The translations under genes were made by a program, and so were the position numbers. DNA of 64,000 bases from the NCBI RefSeq assembly GCF_022760755.1, contig NZ_JAIVFP010000001.1, positions 2,150,001 to 2,214,000 on the forward strand, given 5' to 3'. Source of the DNA: Candidatus Rhodoblastus alkanivorans (GTDB lineage: Bacteria; Pseudomonadota; Alphaproteobacteria; Rhizobiales; Beijerinckiaceae). This document shows positions 18,907 to 27,550 of the stretch, one piece after another (the first letter of the stretch is position 1; each line of letters begins with the position of its first letter). The notes under the pieces were generated by a model that was given only the letters and a program-made list of their open reading frames with translations, made no database searches and was not told the DNA's origin.

Positions 18907-20154
18907 TCAGCTGAGTGCGCCGATCGTGGCGCCGCCCATCAGCGAGGCCAGCGTTCCCGCGGCAAGCGCGCGGAAGCCCAGCGCGATAATGTCGTGCCTG
19001 CGCTCCGGCGCCATGGCGCTCAAGCCCCCGACCAATATGCCGACCGAGCCGAAATTGGCGAAGCCGCACAAGGCGTAGAGCAGGATGAGGCGCGAGCGCG
19101 GGCTCAAAGCGCTGGCCGGCGTCGCGGCGAGATCGACATAGGCGATGAATTCGTTGAGCGTGGTTTTCACGCCGAGCAGCCGCGCCGCCGCGTCGAGGTC
19201 GGGCGTGTCGATCCCGATGAGATAAGCGAGCGGCCGGAAAATCCACGCGAATATGCGCTGCAGGCTCAGGGGCGCGCCGAAAATGTCGGGCAAGGCGCCG
19301 AGGATGGAATTGACCAGCGCCGCCAGAGCCAGCAGCACGATGATATGCGCCAGCACATTGACGAGAATGACCACGCCGTCATTCGTGCCGCGCGCCAGAG
19401 CCTCCAGCGCATTGAGCGGCGGGTCCTCGATCACGATCTGGGCGTCACCCGCGGCGCGCGGCGCGAAGGGAATGAGGATGGCGGCGACGGCGATGGCCGC
19501 CGGGGCTGAGATCAGGGCGGCGGTCAGGACATGGCCGAAGGCTTCGGGAATGACGGCGCTCAGGATATGGCCGTAGATCACCATGACCGAGCCGGCTATG
19601 CCCGCCATGCCGGCGCTCATCAGCGCGAACAGTTCGCCGCGCTGCATCTGCGCGAGATAGGGGCGGATCAGGATCGGCGATTCCACCATGCCGACGAAGA
19701 AATTCACCGCCGCCCCGGTGCCGAGCGCGCCCCCGATCCCGACCGAGCGGCGCAGGACGAAGGCCATGCCGGCGACGATTTTCTGCATGATCCCCCAATG
19801 GAACAGCAGGGACGACAGCGCGGCGATCACCAGGATGAGCGGAAAGACCTGGAACGCCAGCACCAGGGGCGAGCCCTTGCCATCGGGCGCAAAGGGCAGA
19901 GGCGCTCCGCCGATATATCCGAAGACGAAGCTCGTTCCCGCCTCGGTCGCGCGATCGAGCGCGCCGACAGCGGCGGCGAGGCCCGCCATGAAGGCGCTGG
20001 CCGGCGGGAATTTCACCAGCAGGACGGCGAGCGCGATCTGCAAAGCGACGCCGGCCGCGACCACGCGCCAGGGAATGGCGCGGCGGTCCTCGCTGAAGAG
20101 AAAGGCGAGGCCGAGCAGGCAGGCGAGACCGAAAATTCCGTGCAGGAAATGCAT
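18907..20154 (-). CDS. Concentrative nucleoside transporter (NupC/CNT family)
   Basis: 415 residues with about ten hydrophobic segments. CNT signatures are visible: VFPLILVIAALSSLLFHWG with GIMQKIVAGMAFVLRRSVG, the FFVGMVESPILIRPYL segment (nucleoside- and Na+/H+-binding region), MSAGMAGIAGSVMVIYG, and the C-terminal LLYALCGFANFGSVGILVGG. It imports nucleosides by cation symport across the inner membrane. ATG 20154 lacks a strong Shine-Dalgarno. It lies 16 bp from the chromate transporter gene upstream, so the two may be one transcript, though their functions are not obviously linked. Confidence 0.9.
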   Translation of the reverse strand: MHFLHGIFGLACLLGLAFLFSEDRRAIPWRVVAAGVALQIALAVLLVKFPPASAFMAGLAAAVGALDRATEAGTSFVFGYIGGAPLPFAPDGKGSPLVLAFQVFPLILVIAALSSLLFHWGIMQKIVAGMAFVLRRSVGIGGALGTGAAVNFFVGMVESPILIRPYLAQMQRGELFALMSAGMAGIAGSVMVIYGHILSAVIPEAFGHVLTAALISAPAAIAVAAILIPFAPRAAGDAQIVIEDPPLNALEALARGTNDGVVILVNVLAHIIVLLALAALVNSILGALPDIFGAPLSLQRIFAWIFRPLAYLIGIDTPDLDAAARLLGVKTTLNEFIAYVDLAATPASALSPRSRLILLYALCGFANFGSVGILVGGLSAMAPERRHDIIALGFRALAAGTLASLMGGATIGALS

Positions 20155-20170
20155 CGCGGGACCGGAGTTT

Positions 20171-21391
20171 TCAAATGGAGGCTGCGAAGGTCGCGCCGAT
20201 GGCGCCGAGGATCACCACCGCCCAGGGAGGGACTTTCCACGCCGCAAGCAACAGAAAGGCCAGGACGGCGAGGGCGAAGTCGCTCGGCGAAAAGATCGCG
20301 CTGGTCCAGACGGGATTATAGAGCGCCGCGAGCAGCAGGCCGACCACGGCGGCGTTGACGCCTTTGAGCGCGCCCTGCGCCTTGGGCCGCGCGCGCAGGG
20401 CGCGCCAGAAGGGCAGGACGGCGAGCACCAGCAGGAAAGACGGCAGGTAGATCGCGACGAGGCAGAGCAGGGCGCCCGCCGCGCCATTGGGCGCCTCGCG
20501 CATCGCGGCGCCGAGAAAGGCGGCAAAGGCGAACAATGGCCCGGGCACGGCCTGCGCCGCGCCGTAACCCGCAAGGAACACGCTGTTGTCGATCCAGCCG
20601 GGCGGAACGACCGCCTGCTGAAGCAGGGGCAGGACGACATGGCCGCCGCCGAAGACCAGCGCGCCGGCGCGGTAGAAGGAGGCGAACAGGGCCACGCCAT
20701 GGCTCTGCGTCGCCGCCGCCGCGAGCGGCAGGCCGAACAGGAGCGCGAGAAAGGCGAGGGCGGCGGCCAGCGCGCCGCGATGGCCCTCGATCCTGAGCGC
20801 CGGCGCCGGGGCGGCGGGTCCGGCGAGGAAGAAAAGGCCGAACAGGCCGCCGGCGGCGATGGCGGCGATCTGCCCGCCCGCCGAGGGCAAAGCGAGAACC
20901 AAAGCGGCGGCGCAGACGGCCAAAGTCGCGCGGATTCGATCGGGGCACAGGTTCTTGGCCATCGTCCACACCGCCTGGGCGACGACGGCCAATGCGACGA
21001 TCTTCAGCCCGTGCAGCCAGGGTTGGCGGGCGAGGTCTCCGAGCCCTGACAGGCCATAGGCGAAAGCGACGAGCGCGAGGGCCGAGGGCAGGGTGAAAGC
21101 CGTCCAGGCGACGAAGCCGCCGCACAGGCCGGCGCGACGCAGGCCGAGCGCGAAGCCGACCTGGCTCGACGCCGGGCCGGGCAGGAACTGGCAGAGCGCG
21201 ACGAGATCGGCATAAGAAGCCTCGTCGAGCCATTGGCGCCGTTCCACGAATTCGGCGCGAAAATAGGACAGATGCGCGACCGGGCCGCCGAAACTGGTCA
21301 GTCCGAGGCGGAGAAAGGCCCAGAAAACCTCAAGACAGGCGCCGTTTTTTTTCTCCAAAGTGCGAATCCCGGCCAATGACGCCGGGATCAT
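20171..21391 (-). CDS. chrA: Chromate transporter (ChrA, two-domain CHR family)
   Basis: About 406 residues from ATG 21391; the start is not well supported and the family block begins a little later at EVFWAFLRLGLTSFGGP. Two homologous halves are visible. The first half includes SFGGPVAHLSYFRAEFV and CQFLPGPASSQVGFALG. The second has AFLFASFYRAGALVFGGGHVVLP-like features (seen as FYRAGALVFGGGHVVL), followed by GYGAAQAVPGPLFAF. This is the long-chain CHR arrangement, known to export chromate or transport sulfate-like anions. It is divergent from the flavin-reductase-like gene, with 73 bp between starts. Confidence 0.9.
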   Translation of the reverse strand: MIPASLAGIRTLEKKNGACLEVFWAFLRLGLTSFGGPVAHLSYFRAEFVERRQWLDEASYADLVALCQFLPGPASSQVGFALGLRRAGLCGGFVAWTAFTLPSALALVAFAYGLSGLGDLARQPWLHGLKIVALAVVAQAVWTMAKNLCPDRIRATLAVCAAALVLALPSAGGQIAAIAAGGLFGLFFLAGPAAPAPALRIEGHRGALAAALAFLALLFGLPLAAAATQSHGVALFASFYRAGALVFGGGHVVLPLLQQAVVPPGWIDNSVFLAGYGAAQAVPGPLFAFAAFLGAAMREAPNGAAGALLCLVAIYLPSFLLVLAVLPFWRALRARPKAQGALKGVNAAVVGLLLAALYNPVWTSAIFSPSDFALAVLAFLLLAAWKVPPWAVVILGAIGATFAASI

Positions 21392-21464
21392 GGCCCGGGC
21401 GCGGCGTGGGCGCAAATCGGCGGCGGCGCTTGCGCTTCTCGTCACGCGCGCGCAAATTTCGGCC

Positions 21465-21995
21465 ATGCGCGCCCTCGAACTCGGCAAGGTCTATCAGAAG
21501 CTCGAACCCGGACCCGTCGTGCTGGTGGCGACGGCGGAAGGCGGGCGCGCCAATGTCATGACCATGTCGTGGCACATGATGGTGGAGTTCAATCCGCCGC
21601 TGATCGCCTGTGTCGTTAGCGAGGCCAATTTTTCTCACCGGGCGCTGACAAAAACCGGCGAATGCGTGATCGCGATCCCGCCCGCCGATATGGCGGAGAC
21701 GGTCGTCGCCATCGGCAATTGCTCGGGCCGCGAGGTCGATAAATTTGCGCGTTTCGGCCTGACGGCGGCGCCCGGACATGAGGTCGCGGCGCCGCGTATC
21801 ACGCAATGTATCGTCAATATCGAATGCAGGGTCGTGGATCGCCAGCTTGTTGCGCGCTATAACCTGTTCATTCTCGAAGCGGTGAAGGCCTGGATCGATC
21901 CCGGGCGCGCCAAAGCGAAAACGTTGCATCATTGCGGCTACGGCCGTTTCTTGCTCGACGGCGAGGAACTGCGGCTGCGATCCGCCAAGGCCTGA
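21465..21995 (+). CDS. Flavin reductase-like (FMN-binding split-barrel) family protein
   Basis: 176 residues from ATG 21465; an in-frame start 105 bp earlier lies within the divergent gene's start region. GPVVLVATAEGGRANVMTMSW, the following MMVEFNPPLIACVV, and GECVIAIPPADMAETV match the flavin_reduct domain, which binds FMN and reduces it with NAD(P)H or serves as a flavoprotein oxidoreductase. No partner monooxygenase is adjacent. Its divergent neighbour is ChrA. Some flavin reductases reduce chromate, but linking the two here is speculation. Confidence 0.82.
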   Translation: MRALELGKVYQKLEPGPVVLVATAEGGRANVMTMSWHMMVEFNPPLIACVVSEANFSHRALTKTGECVIAIPPADMAETVVAIGNCSGREVDKFARFGLTAAPGHEVAAPRITQCIVNIECRVVDRQLVARYNLFILEAVKAWIDPGRAKAKTLHHCGYGRFLLDGEELRLRSAKA

Positions 21996-22031
21996 TCACG
22001 CGGGCATTTCCATCGGGAGCAGGGGGAGCAA

Positions 22032-22301
22032 ATGAGGGTTTATCGCCTTTCGCCTCAGCGCCGCGACGATCCGTCGTGGAAATATTCGATCGAGAAGGCC
22101 CATGTCTGGACTTGCGCGTCGACACCGGACGAGGCGCGCGACATCGTCGCCGCCAAGACCGGCTTCGCCAAGCTGGCCGAGCCCGGCGCCGTCTCGCCCT
22201 GGAAGGACGAGCGCGTCACCAACTGCGTCGAGGAGCCGACGATGACTTATCCCGATCCCGGCGAGGTCATCCGCGAGGATGGCAGCCCGGTTTCGGATTG
22301 A
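22032..22301 (+). CDS. Small conserved-looking hypothetical protein
   Basis: 89 residues from ATG 22032 with a strong GGGGGAG at correct spacing. It has no signal peptide or membrane helix. It contains EKAHVWTCASTPDEARDIVA and a Pro/Glu-rich tail (EEPTMTYPDPGEVIREDG). The domain layout resembles small alphaproteobacterial proteins of unknown function. It lies 36 bp after the flavin-reductase-like gene on the same strand and probably shares its transcript. Confidence 0.6.
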   Translation: MRVYRLSPQRRDDPSWKYSIEKAHVWTCASTPDEARDIVAAKTGFAKLAEPGAVSPWKDERVTNCVEEPTMTYPDPGEVIREDGSPVSD

Positions 22302-22320
22302 CATGCAAGCCGGGATCGCC

Positions 22321-22557
22321 ATGCGCTCGATGGCCGCGGCCGCGATGCTCCTCGCTCTGGCCCTTCCCGCCGGCGCCGAGGACAGGCCTTCGGCGCCGTC
22401 CGAGGCCGTTGTCGCCTTCGGCGCCTCCCATCCTGATTGCGCGGAATGGACCGACGGCTGCGTGATCTGCGTGCGGGGCGCCGACGCCCCGCATTGCTCG
22501 ACGCCCGGCATCGCCTGCCAGCCGGGCGAGACCTTGTGCCGGAACTCGAAGAAATAA
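22321..22557 (+). CDS. Small exported cysteine-rich hypothetical protein
   Basis: 78 residues from ATG 22321 (ATG 22303 is an alternative). The N-terminus MRSMAAAAMLLALALPAGAED is a good Sec signal peptide. The mature part has six cysteines (DCAEW, CVICVRG, HCST, ACQPG, LCRN), suggesting disulfide bonds in the periplasm. No family recognised. It sits 19 bp after the preceding small gene. Confidence 0.55.
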   Translation: MRSMAAAAMLLALALPAGAEDRPSAPSEAVVAFGASHPDCAEWTDGCVICVRGADAPHCSTPGIACQPGETLCRNSKK

Positions 22558-22570
22558 GCCGGCGCGGTCG

Positions 22571-23032
22571 TTACATGCCGGGCGCGCCCTTCAGAATTTC
22601 ATCGGCTTTTTTCTTCTGTTCCTTTGACAACACGCCGTAGAGCGGTTGAATGGCCGCCTCCATCCCGCGAAGGGAATTGAGTTGGTCCGACAGCCGCATC
22701 TCCATCACCTTCATGGAGTCAAGAAGATTTGCCGAGGCCAATCTTCGAGCTTGTTCTTGATCTGAGAGGCAGGAAGACATCTTTTTCTGTTTGTCGGCGC
22801 GGAAGGATTCGGCGAAAACACCCCAGGCCGGTTCTTGCTCTTGAGTTATGTTCAGTTCTGCTTTGATAAAGGCCAGTTGACCATCGACATGCTGGTCGGC
22901 TTGGCACGCCATTGCCGGATAAGCTGCGCCCGGACCGGCTGGTCGAGCCATGCCAGCCTCTTGCGCCATCGCCGCGTCGGCAGTCGCTAGAATAGTCATG
23001 ACGGTAATGCCTACTTTCAGCAGCTTCATCAT
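22571..23032 (-). CDS. Exported LTXXQ-motif (Spy/CpxP-like) protein
   Basis: 153 residues. The signal peptide MMKLLKVGITVMTILATADA ends near MAQE. The mature helical region contains LNITQEQEPAWGVFAES and PLYGVLSKEQKKKADEIL, two LTxxQ-type repeats as in Spy/CpxP periplasmic stress chaperones (LxxxQxxxW...; LTxxQ). It probably acts in the periplasm, perhaps binding unfolded proteins or metals. It is followed on the same strand, upstream in the genome, by the Gly-rich exported protein gene, 93 bp away. Confidence 0.7.
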   Translation of the reverse strand: MMKLLKVGITVMTILATADAAMAQEAGMARPAGPGAAYPAMACQADQHVDGQLAFIKAELNITQEQEPAWGVFAESFRADKQKKMSSCLSDQEQARRLASANLLDSMKVMEMRLSDQLNSLRGMEAAIQPLYGVLSKEQKKKADEILKGAPGM

Positions 23033-23125
23033 CTTTTCTCTTGGCCCCAGGGTTGTTCGACAGAGCTTAAATCAGCGCTCGTGCATGAAATCGGTCGTCC
23101 ACATCGCTGGAATTGCACGGAAGCC

Positions 23126-24112
23126 TCACCAGAGAGCGACCTGTGGCGATACATAGGTGACCGACGAATAAGTTGGAGAAGAAACCGTTGGGCAAATGCA
23201 GATTGCGCATGTGTGGGTCCTATGGGCAATCCGTCGAGGGCGATAAGTATAGCTGTATACGTATTCTGGCTCAGAATAATAGGCATAGCTATATACGGGT
23301 GGCGGAAACCAGTAGAATGGGCGTGGGTATAGGTCATAAGCATAGAATGGATATCCAAAGCCATAGAATGGATCGCCGAAGCCGTAAGGGGGATATCCGT
23401 AAGCATAGAACGGATAGCCCAAGCCAAAATATGGATCGTAAAGATAGGGATCGAGCGGGTATCCCTGGGCCAGGGTGGAATACCATAGCGCGCCGCCAAC
23501 GAGACCCAAGCCGAGCGCAAGCCCGAATCCGGAGCCGTAACCAGCGCCCCATCCCCAACCGGGGTAGCCGCCCCAGCCCGGATTATAGAATCGATTGGCG
23601 CCAGCTACGCCATTGGTGAAATTGCCATATCGAACTTGGGCGCCGGTCAGGCCGCCGCGGTTCTGCAGTCGGCCGATATTGCCGCGTCCCGCGCCGCCAA
23701 AGCCGCCGCGGTAACCGCCGACCCCGCCACGATAAGCGCGCGCGCCGAAACTTCGGCTTCGGAAGCCGCCGCCTCCTCCATGATAGGCGCGGGCGCCGAA
23801 ACTTCGGCTTCGGAAGCCGCCGCCTCCGCCATGATAGGCGCGGGCGCTGAAACTGCGGCTTCGGAAGCCGCCGCCCCCGCCATGATAGGCGCGCGCGCCG
23901 AAACTTCCGCTTCGGAATCCGCCGTGGAAACCTCCAAACCCCCTGCCGCCATAGCCTCCGTGGAAGCCGTGAAAGCCTCCACCCCCCCCGCCATGAAAGC
24001 CGCCTCGGCCGAAACCCGCGGCGACCGCCGCCGCAGGATTCGCCAATCCCACCGCGATGCTCAGGGCTGTGGTCGAAAGCAGGGTGAGAATGCGTTTTAT
24101 TGACAGCTTCAT
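23126..24112 (-). CDS. Exported glycine-rich repeat protein with Tyr/Pro-rich C-terminus
   Basis: 328 residues from ATG 24112 (MKLSIKRILTLL), with a Sec signal ending near AVAA. Residues 33-64 are Gly/His/Phe-rich. Residues 65-132 are four 17-residue repeats of the form GFRSRSFGARAYHGGGG. A hydrophobic Gly-rich stretch (GFGLALGLGLVGGALWYS) follows. The C-terminal ~110 residues are extremely rich in Tyr, Pro, Phe and Gly (YPFYAYGYPPYGFGDPF). Low-complexity composition suggests an extracellular or envelope structural protein; no enzymatic family. Similar Gly-rich exported proteins are common in methylotrophic and rhizobial alphaproteobacteria. Confidence 0.65.
   Translation of the reverse strand: MKLSIKRILTLLSTTALSIAVGLANPAAAVAAGFGRGGFHGGGGGGFHGFHGGYGGRGFGGFHGGFRSGSFGARAYHGGGGGFRSRSFSARAYHGGGGGFRSRSFGARAYHGGGGGFRSRSFGARAYRGGVGGYRGGFGGAGRGNIGRLQNRGGLTGAQVRYGNFTNGVAGANRFYNPGWGGYPGWGWGAGYGSGFGLALGLGLVGGALWYSTLAQGYPLDPYLYDPYFGLGYPFYAYGYPPYGFGDPFYGFGYPFYAYDLYPRPFYWFPPPVYSYAYYSEPEYVYSYTYRPRRIAHRTHTCAICICPTVSSPTYSSVTYVSPQVALW
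23717..23920 (-). repeat. Four in-frame 51-bp tandem repeats
   Basis: 4 x 51 bp within the Gly-rich protein gene, encoding residues 65-132 as four copies of a 17-residue unit. The two central copies are nearly identical and the outer ones diverge (GSGS for SRS at the first, RGGVG at the last), consistent with expansion by slippage or unequal recombination. Confidence 0.85.
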
Positions 24113-24275
24113 TGGTCCTCTCTTTGGCGCGGAGGCGGGCATGTAGGAGGCATAAAACGGGCATTTTCATGAAGGCGGGGATCAGGGTTCGGCGGCGGCT
24201 CCGTGTATTGTTCGACGTCAGAAATTGCTTGCCAGCCTGGCGAGACGATCTGCAAAATGCGGACAAGAACGAGCC

Positions 24276-26852
24276 CTAAATGATCCGATGCCGCGCGAAA
24301 AACCAGCGTTTGACGAAATAAACCGCGAGGAGATAGGCGGCGGTGACCGCCGCGAGCGCCGCCAGGAGGGGGCCGGGCAGGGGAACGAATCCCAGCCATG
24401 ACGCCAGCGGCGAAAAGGGCAGGGCGAGCGCGGCCAGGAAGGCGCTCATCGTGGTCGCCACGAGCGCCGGATGCGGCCTGTCGCGCAGCGGATCCGTGGT
24501 GCGAATCAAAAAGATCACCATGACCTGGGTGGCCATGGATTCGACGAACCAGCCGGTATGGAACAGCGATTCATTGGTCTTGAAAGCCCATAGCAGCAAA
24601 GCGAAGGTGACATAGTCGAAAACCGAGCTCAGCGGCCCGAAGATCAGCATGAACTTGCGGACGGTGTCGAAGTCCCAGCGGTGCGGCTGCGCCACCATGG
24701 ACTCGCTGACCCTGTCCAGCGGGATCGCCGTCTCGGAAAGGTCATAAAGCAGATTATTCAGCAAAATCTGCGTTGGAAGCATCGGCAGAAATGGCACGAA
24801 AAGCACGGCGCCCGCCATCGAGAACATATTGCCGAAATTCGAGCTCGTGCCCATCATGATATATTTGAGAATATTTGCGAAGGTCCGCCGGCCTTCGCGC
24901 ACGCCGTCGGCGAGCACGTTGAGATCCTTGCGCAGCAGGATCATCGACGCCGCCTCCTTGGCGACATCGACGGCAGTGTCCACCGAAAAGCCGACATCCG
25001 CCGCGTGCAGCGGCGGCCCGTCGTTGATGCCGTCGCCCATATAGCCGACGACATGGCCCTTGCGCCGCAGGGTCGAGATGATCCGCGCCTTTTGCGGCGG
25101 CGTCACCCGGCAGAACAAAATCGTGTCGTCGATCCGCGCCATCAGCGCCGCGTCCGTCAGCTCTGCGATCTCCGGTCCGGTCAGCGTCCCGGTCACGTCG
25201 ACGCCGAGTTCGCCGCAAACATGGCGGGTGACGAGTTCGTTGTCCCCGGTCACCACCTTGACGGCGACGCCAAGACTCGCAAGCGAAGCCAGCGCCTCGC
25301 GGGCGCCCTCCTTCGGCGGATCGAGAAAGGCCAGAAATCCCGCGAAGGTCAGTTCGGTTTCGTCGGCGACGCTCGCGTGCCGGCGATCGGGCTCGACCTC
25401 GCGCGAGGCGACCCCGAGAAGGCGGAAACCTTCCGCGCTCAGCCGATTGAACGTTTCCTCGGCTTGTTTGCGCGCGCCGGCGTCGAGCGGCCTGCATGTC
25501 CCTCCGTCGTCGTAGGTTTGCGACAAGCGAAGCACGTCCTCCGGCGCGCCCTTGACGACGATCATCCGCCTTCCTTCGCCTTCGACCAGGACGGAGACCC
25601 GCCGCCGCTCGAAATCGAACGGCTGCTCGTCGATCTTGCGCCATTGCGCGAGATGGGGCGCTTCCACCGCGAGGATGGCCTCGTCCAGAGGGCTCTTGAT
25701 CCCGGTCTCGAAGGCGGCGTTGATCTGCGCCAGATGCATGACATTGCCGCTGTCGCGCCCGGCGAGGTCCACTTCGCGGATGAGCTTGATGCGCGCTTCG
25801 GTCAAGGTGCCGGTCTTGTCGCTGCAAAAGACGTTCATGCTTCCCAGATCGTCGATCGCCGTCTGGCGCTTGACGATCACGCCCTTTTTCGCCATCCGCA
25901 GCGCTCCGCGGGCAAGCGTCACCGAGACGATCATCGGCAGCAGTTCCGGGGTCAGGCCCACTGCGAGCGCCAGGGCGAACATGAAGGATTCGAGCGCCTT
26001 CCTGTGGAACAGAAGATTGATCAGGACGACGAAAAGGACGAGAAAGATGGTCGCACGAACGATCATCATCCCGAATTTCTGGATTCCCACCGCAAAAGCG
26101 GTCGGCGGCGGCGGCTTTTGCAATGCGCGGGCGATGGCGCCGATCTGGGTGGCGCGGCCGGTCGCGAAGACCACGGCCCGGGCCGCTCCGCTCACGACCG
26201 AGCTTCCCATGAAGACGAGATTGGGCGGCAACGCTATTTCCGGCGCCGTCGCGGGCGGATTCGCCTCCTTTTCCGCCGGATAGGCTTCGCCGGTGAGGAG
26301 CGCCTCGTCGACATAGAGATCTTTCGACTCAAGCAGACGGGCGTCTGCGGGAACTAGATCGCCAGCCCCGAGCAAGAGGACGTCGCCGGGCGCGATTTCG
26401 GTCGCGGCGATCTCGACCTGCCGCCCGTCGCGCAACGCCGTCGCCTTGAGCGACACCTGCGCCCGCAGGCGTTCGGCGGCGTTCTGCGCCTGATAATCCT
26501 GCGCCACGTCGAGGATGACCGACACCAGGACGATCGCGCTGATGATGGCGAAGCTCGCGATGTCGCCGGTGAAGGCGGACACGGCGGCGGCGAAAAGCAG
26601 GATGAGGACCAGCGGATTGGCGAAGCGTCCGAGGAAGTCGAACAACAGCCGCTTCCGTTTGGCGGATTCGACCTGATTCGGCCCGGAGGCTCGCAACGCC
26701 GCCGCCGCGCCTGCGGCGCTCAGGCCGTTTTCGTCGCTGTTCAGCGCGCGCAGCAGATCGGCGATCGGCTGGACAGCGGTCTTTGAAATTTCCGGCGTGG
26801 CGCGGTCGGCTTGTCGTTTCGCGGAGGACGTCATTGGATTCGGGCGATTCAT
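24276..26852 (-). CDS. mgtA: P-type Mg2+-transporting ATPase (MgtA/MgtB, type IIIB)
   Basis: 858 residues. Phosphorylation motif CSDKTGTLTEA with the catalytic Asp, dephosphorylation motif LLTGEAYP, nucleotide-binding VVKGAPEDVLRL, and hinge motif VGYMGDGINDGPPL are all present. The last departs slightly from the usual GDGINDAPAL. About ten membrane segments flank the cytoplasmic domains. The type IIIB group imports Mg2+ (or Ni2+) driven by ATP. In enterobacteria it is controlled by PhoPQ and an Mg2+ leader. I see no recognisable leader peptide or riboswitch in the 214 bp upstream. Confidence 0.92.
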   Translation of the reverse strand: MNRPNPMTSSAKRQADRATPEISKTAVQPIADLLRALNSDENGLSAAGAAAALRASGPNQVESAKRKRLLFDFLGRFANPLVLILLFAAAVSAFTGDIASFAIISAIVLVSVILDVAQDYQAQNAAERLRAQVSLKATALRDGRQVEIAATEIAPGDVLLLGAGDLVPADARLLESKDLYVDEALLTGEAYPAEKEANPPATAPEIALPPNLVFMGSSVVSGAARAVVFATGRATQIGAIARALQKPPPPTAFAVGIQKFGMMIVRATIFLVLFVVLINLLFHRKALESFMFALALAVGLTPELLPMIVSVTLARGALRMAKKGVIVKRQTAIDDLGSMNVFCSDKTGTLTEARIKLIREVDLAGRDSGNVMHLAQINAAFETGIKSPLDEAILAVEAPHLAQWRKIDEQPFDFERRRVSVLVEGEGRRMIVVKGAPEDVLRLSQTYDDGGTCRPLDAGARKQAEETFNRLSAEGFRLLGVASREVEPDRRHASVADETELTFAGFLAFLDPPKEGAREALASLASLGVAVKVVTGDNELVTRHVCGELGVDVTGTLTGPEIAELTDAALMARIDDTILFCRVTPPQKARIISTLRRKGHVVGYMGDGINDGPPLHAADVGFSVDTAVDVAKEAASMILLRKDLNVLADGVREGRRTFANILKYIMMGTSSNFGNMFSMAGAVLFVPFLPMLPTQILLNNLLYDLSETAIPLDRVSESMVAQPHRWDFDTVRKFMLIFGPLSSVFDYVTFALLLWAFKTNESLFHTGWFVESMATQVMVIFLIRTTDPLRDRPHPALVATTMSAFLAALALPFSPLASWLGFVPLPGPLLAALAAVTAAYLLAVYFVKRWFFARHRII

Positions 26853-27066
26853 GGTTCCTCCCGGCGCAAAATGCGTTGGAGCCTGTCCTCGGCCGCGCCG
26901 AAGCTAGCCTTCGCCGCCGCCGACGGCAACACGGAATCCGGCTCCGTCCTTCGGCCGTTCGGGCCTACGCTTGTTCCCGCCTGCCCGAAGCGGCAAAATG
27001 CCGCTCGCAAGCGCGCCCGGATTCGATTCGCGGCGCCCTTCTGATGCGGCGGAAGGGGACTTTCTG

Positions 27067-27549
27067 ATGCGCTGTCCCTATTGCGGCAGTCTCGACACTC
27101 AGGTGAAGGATTCGCGACCGACCGACGATTCGTCCTCGATCCGCAGGCGCCGCGTCTGTCCGGATTGCGGCGGGCGTTTCACCACTTTCGAGCGCGTGCA
27201 GTTGCGCGAACTGACCGTGATCAAGAAATCCGGCCGCCGCGCGCCTTTCGACCGCGACAAACTGGCGCGCTCGGTGCAGATCGCCTTGCGCAAGCGCCCG
27301 GTGGACCCCGAGCGGGTGGACCGCATGATCAACGGCCTGGTGCGCCAGCTCGAAAACCAGGGCGAGGCGGAAATTCCCTCCGAAACCATTGGCGAATTGG
27401 TGATGCAGGGGCTCAAAACGCTCGATGAAGTCGCCTATGTGCGTTTCGCCTCGGTCTATCGCAATTTCCGGGAGGCGCGCGATTTCGGCCCGCTGCTCGA
27501 CGAAATCGCCGATGAGGAGGCCGCGCGCCGCAAGGAGGAGGACGCCTGA
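27067..27549 (+). CDS. nrdR: Transcriptional repressor NrdR
   Basis: 160 residues from ATG 27067 with AAGGGG upstream. An N-terminal zinc ribbon [18 protein letters not shown] with a second pair CPDCGGRF is followed by the ATP-cone ([20 protein letters not shown]), the full NrdR plan. NrdR binds (d)ATP and represses ribonucleotide reductase operons through NrdR boxes. It is the first gene of nrdR-ribD-ribE; its TGA is followed one base later by the ribD ATG, a standard alphaproteobacterial association. Confidence 0.96.
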   Translation: MRCPYCGSLDTQVKDSRPTDDSSSIRRRRVCPDCGGRFTTFERVQLRELTVIKKSGRRAPFDRDKLARSVQIALRKRPVDPERVDRMINGLVRQLENQGEAEIPSETIGELVMQGLKTLDEVAYVRFASVYRNFREARDFGPLLDEIADEEAARRKEEDA

Positions 27550-27550
27550 A

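Noticed and set aside
23717-23920. CRISPR-like tandem array
   Set aside because: Repeats are contiguous, in frame and without spacers; they encode a protein repeat.
26853-27066. Mg2+ riboswitch or leader before the MgtA-type ATPase
   Set aside because: No recognisable leader ORF or conserved fold found by eye.
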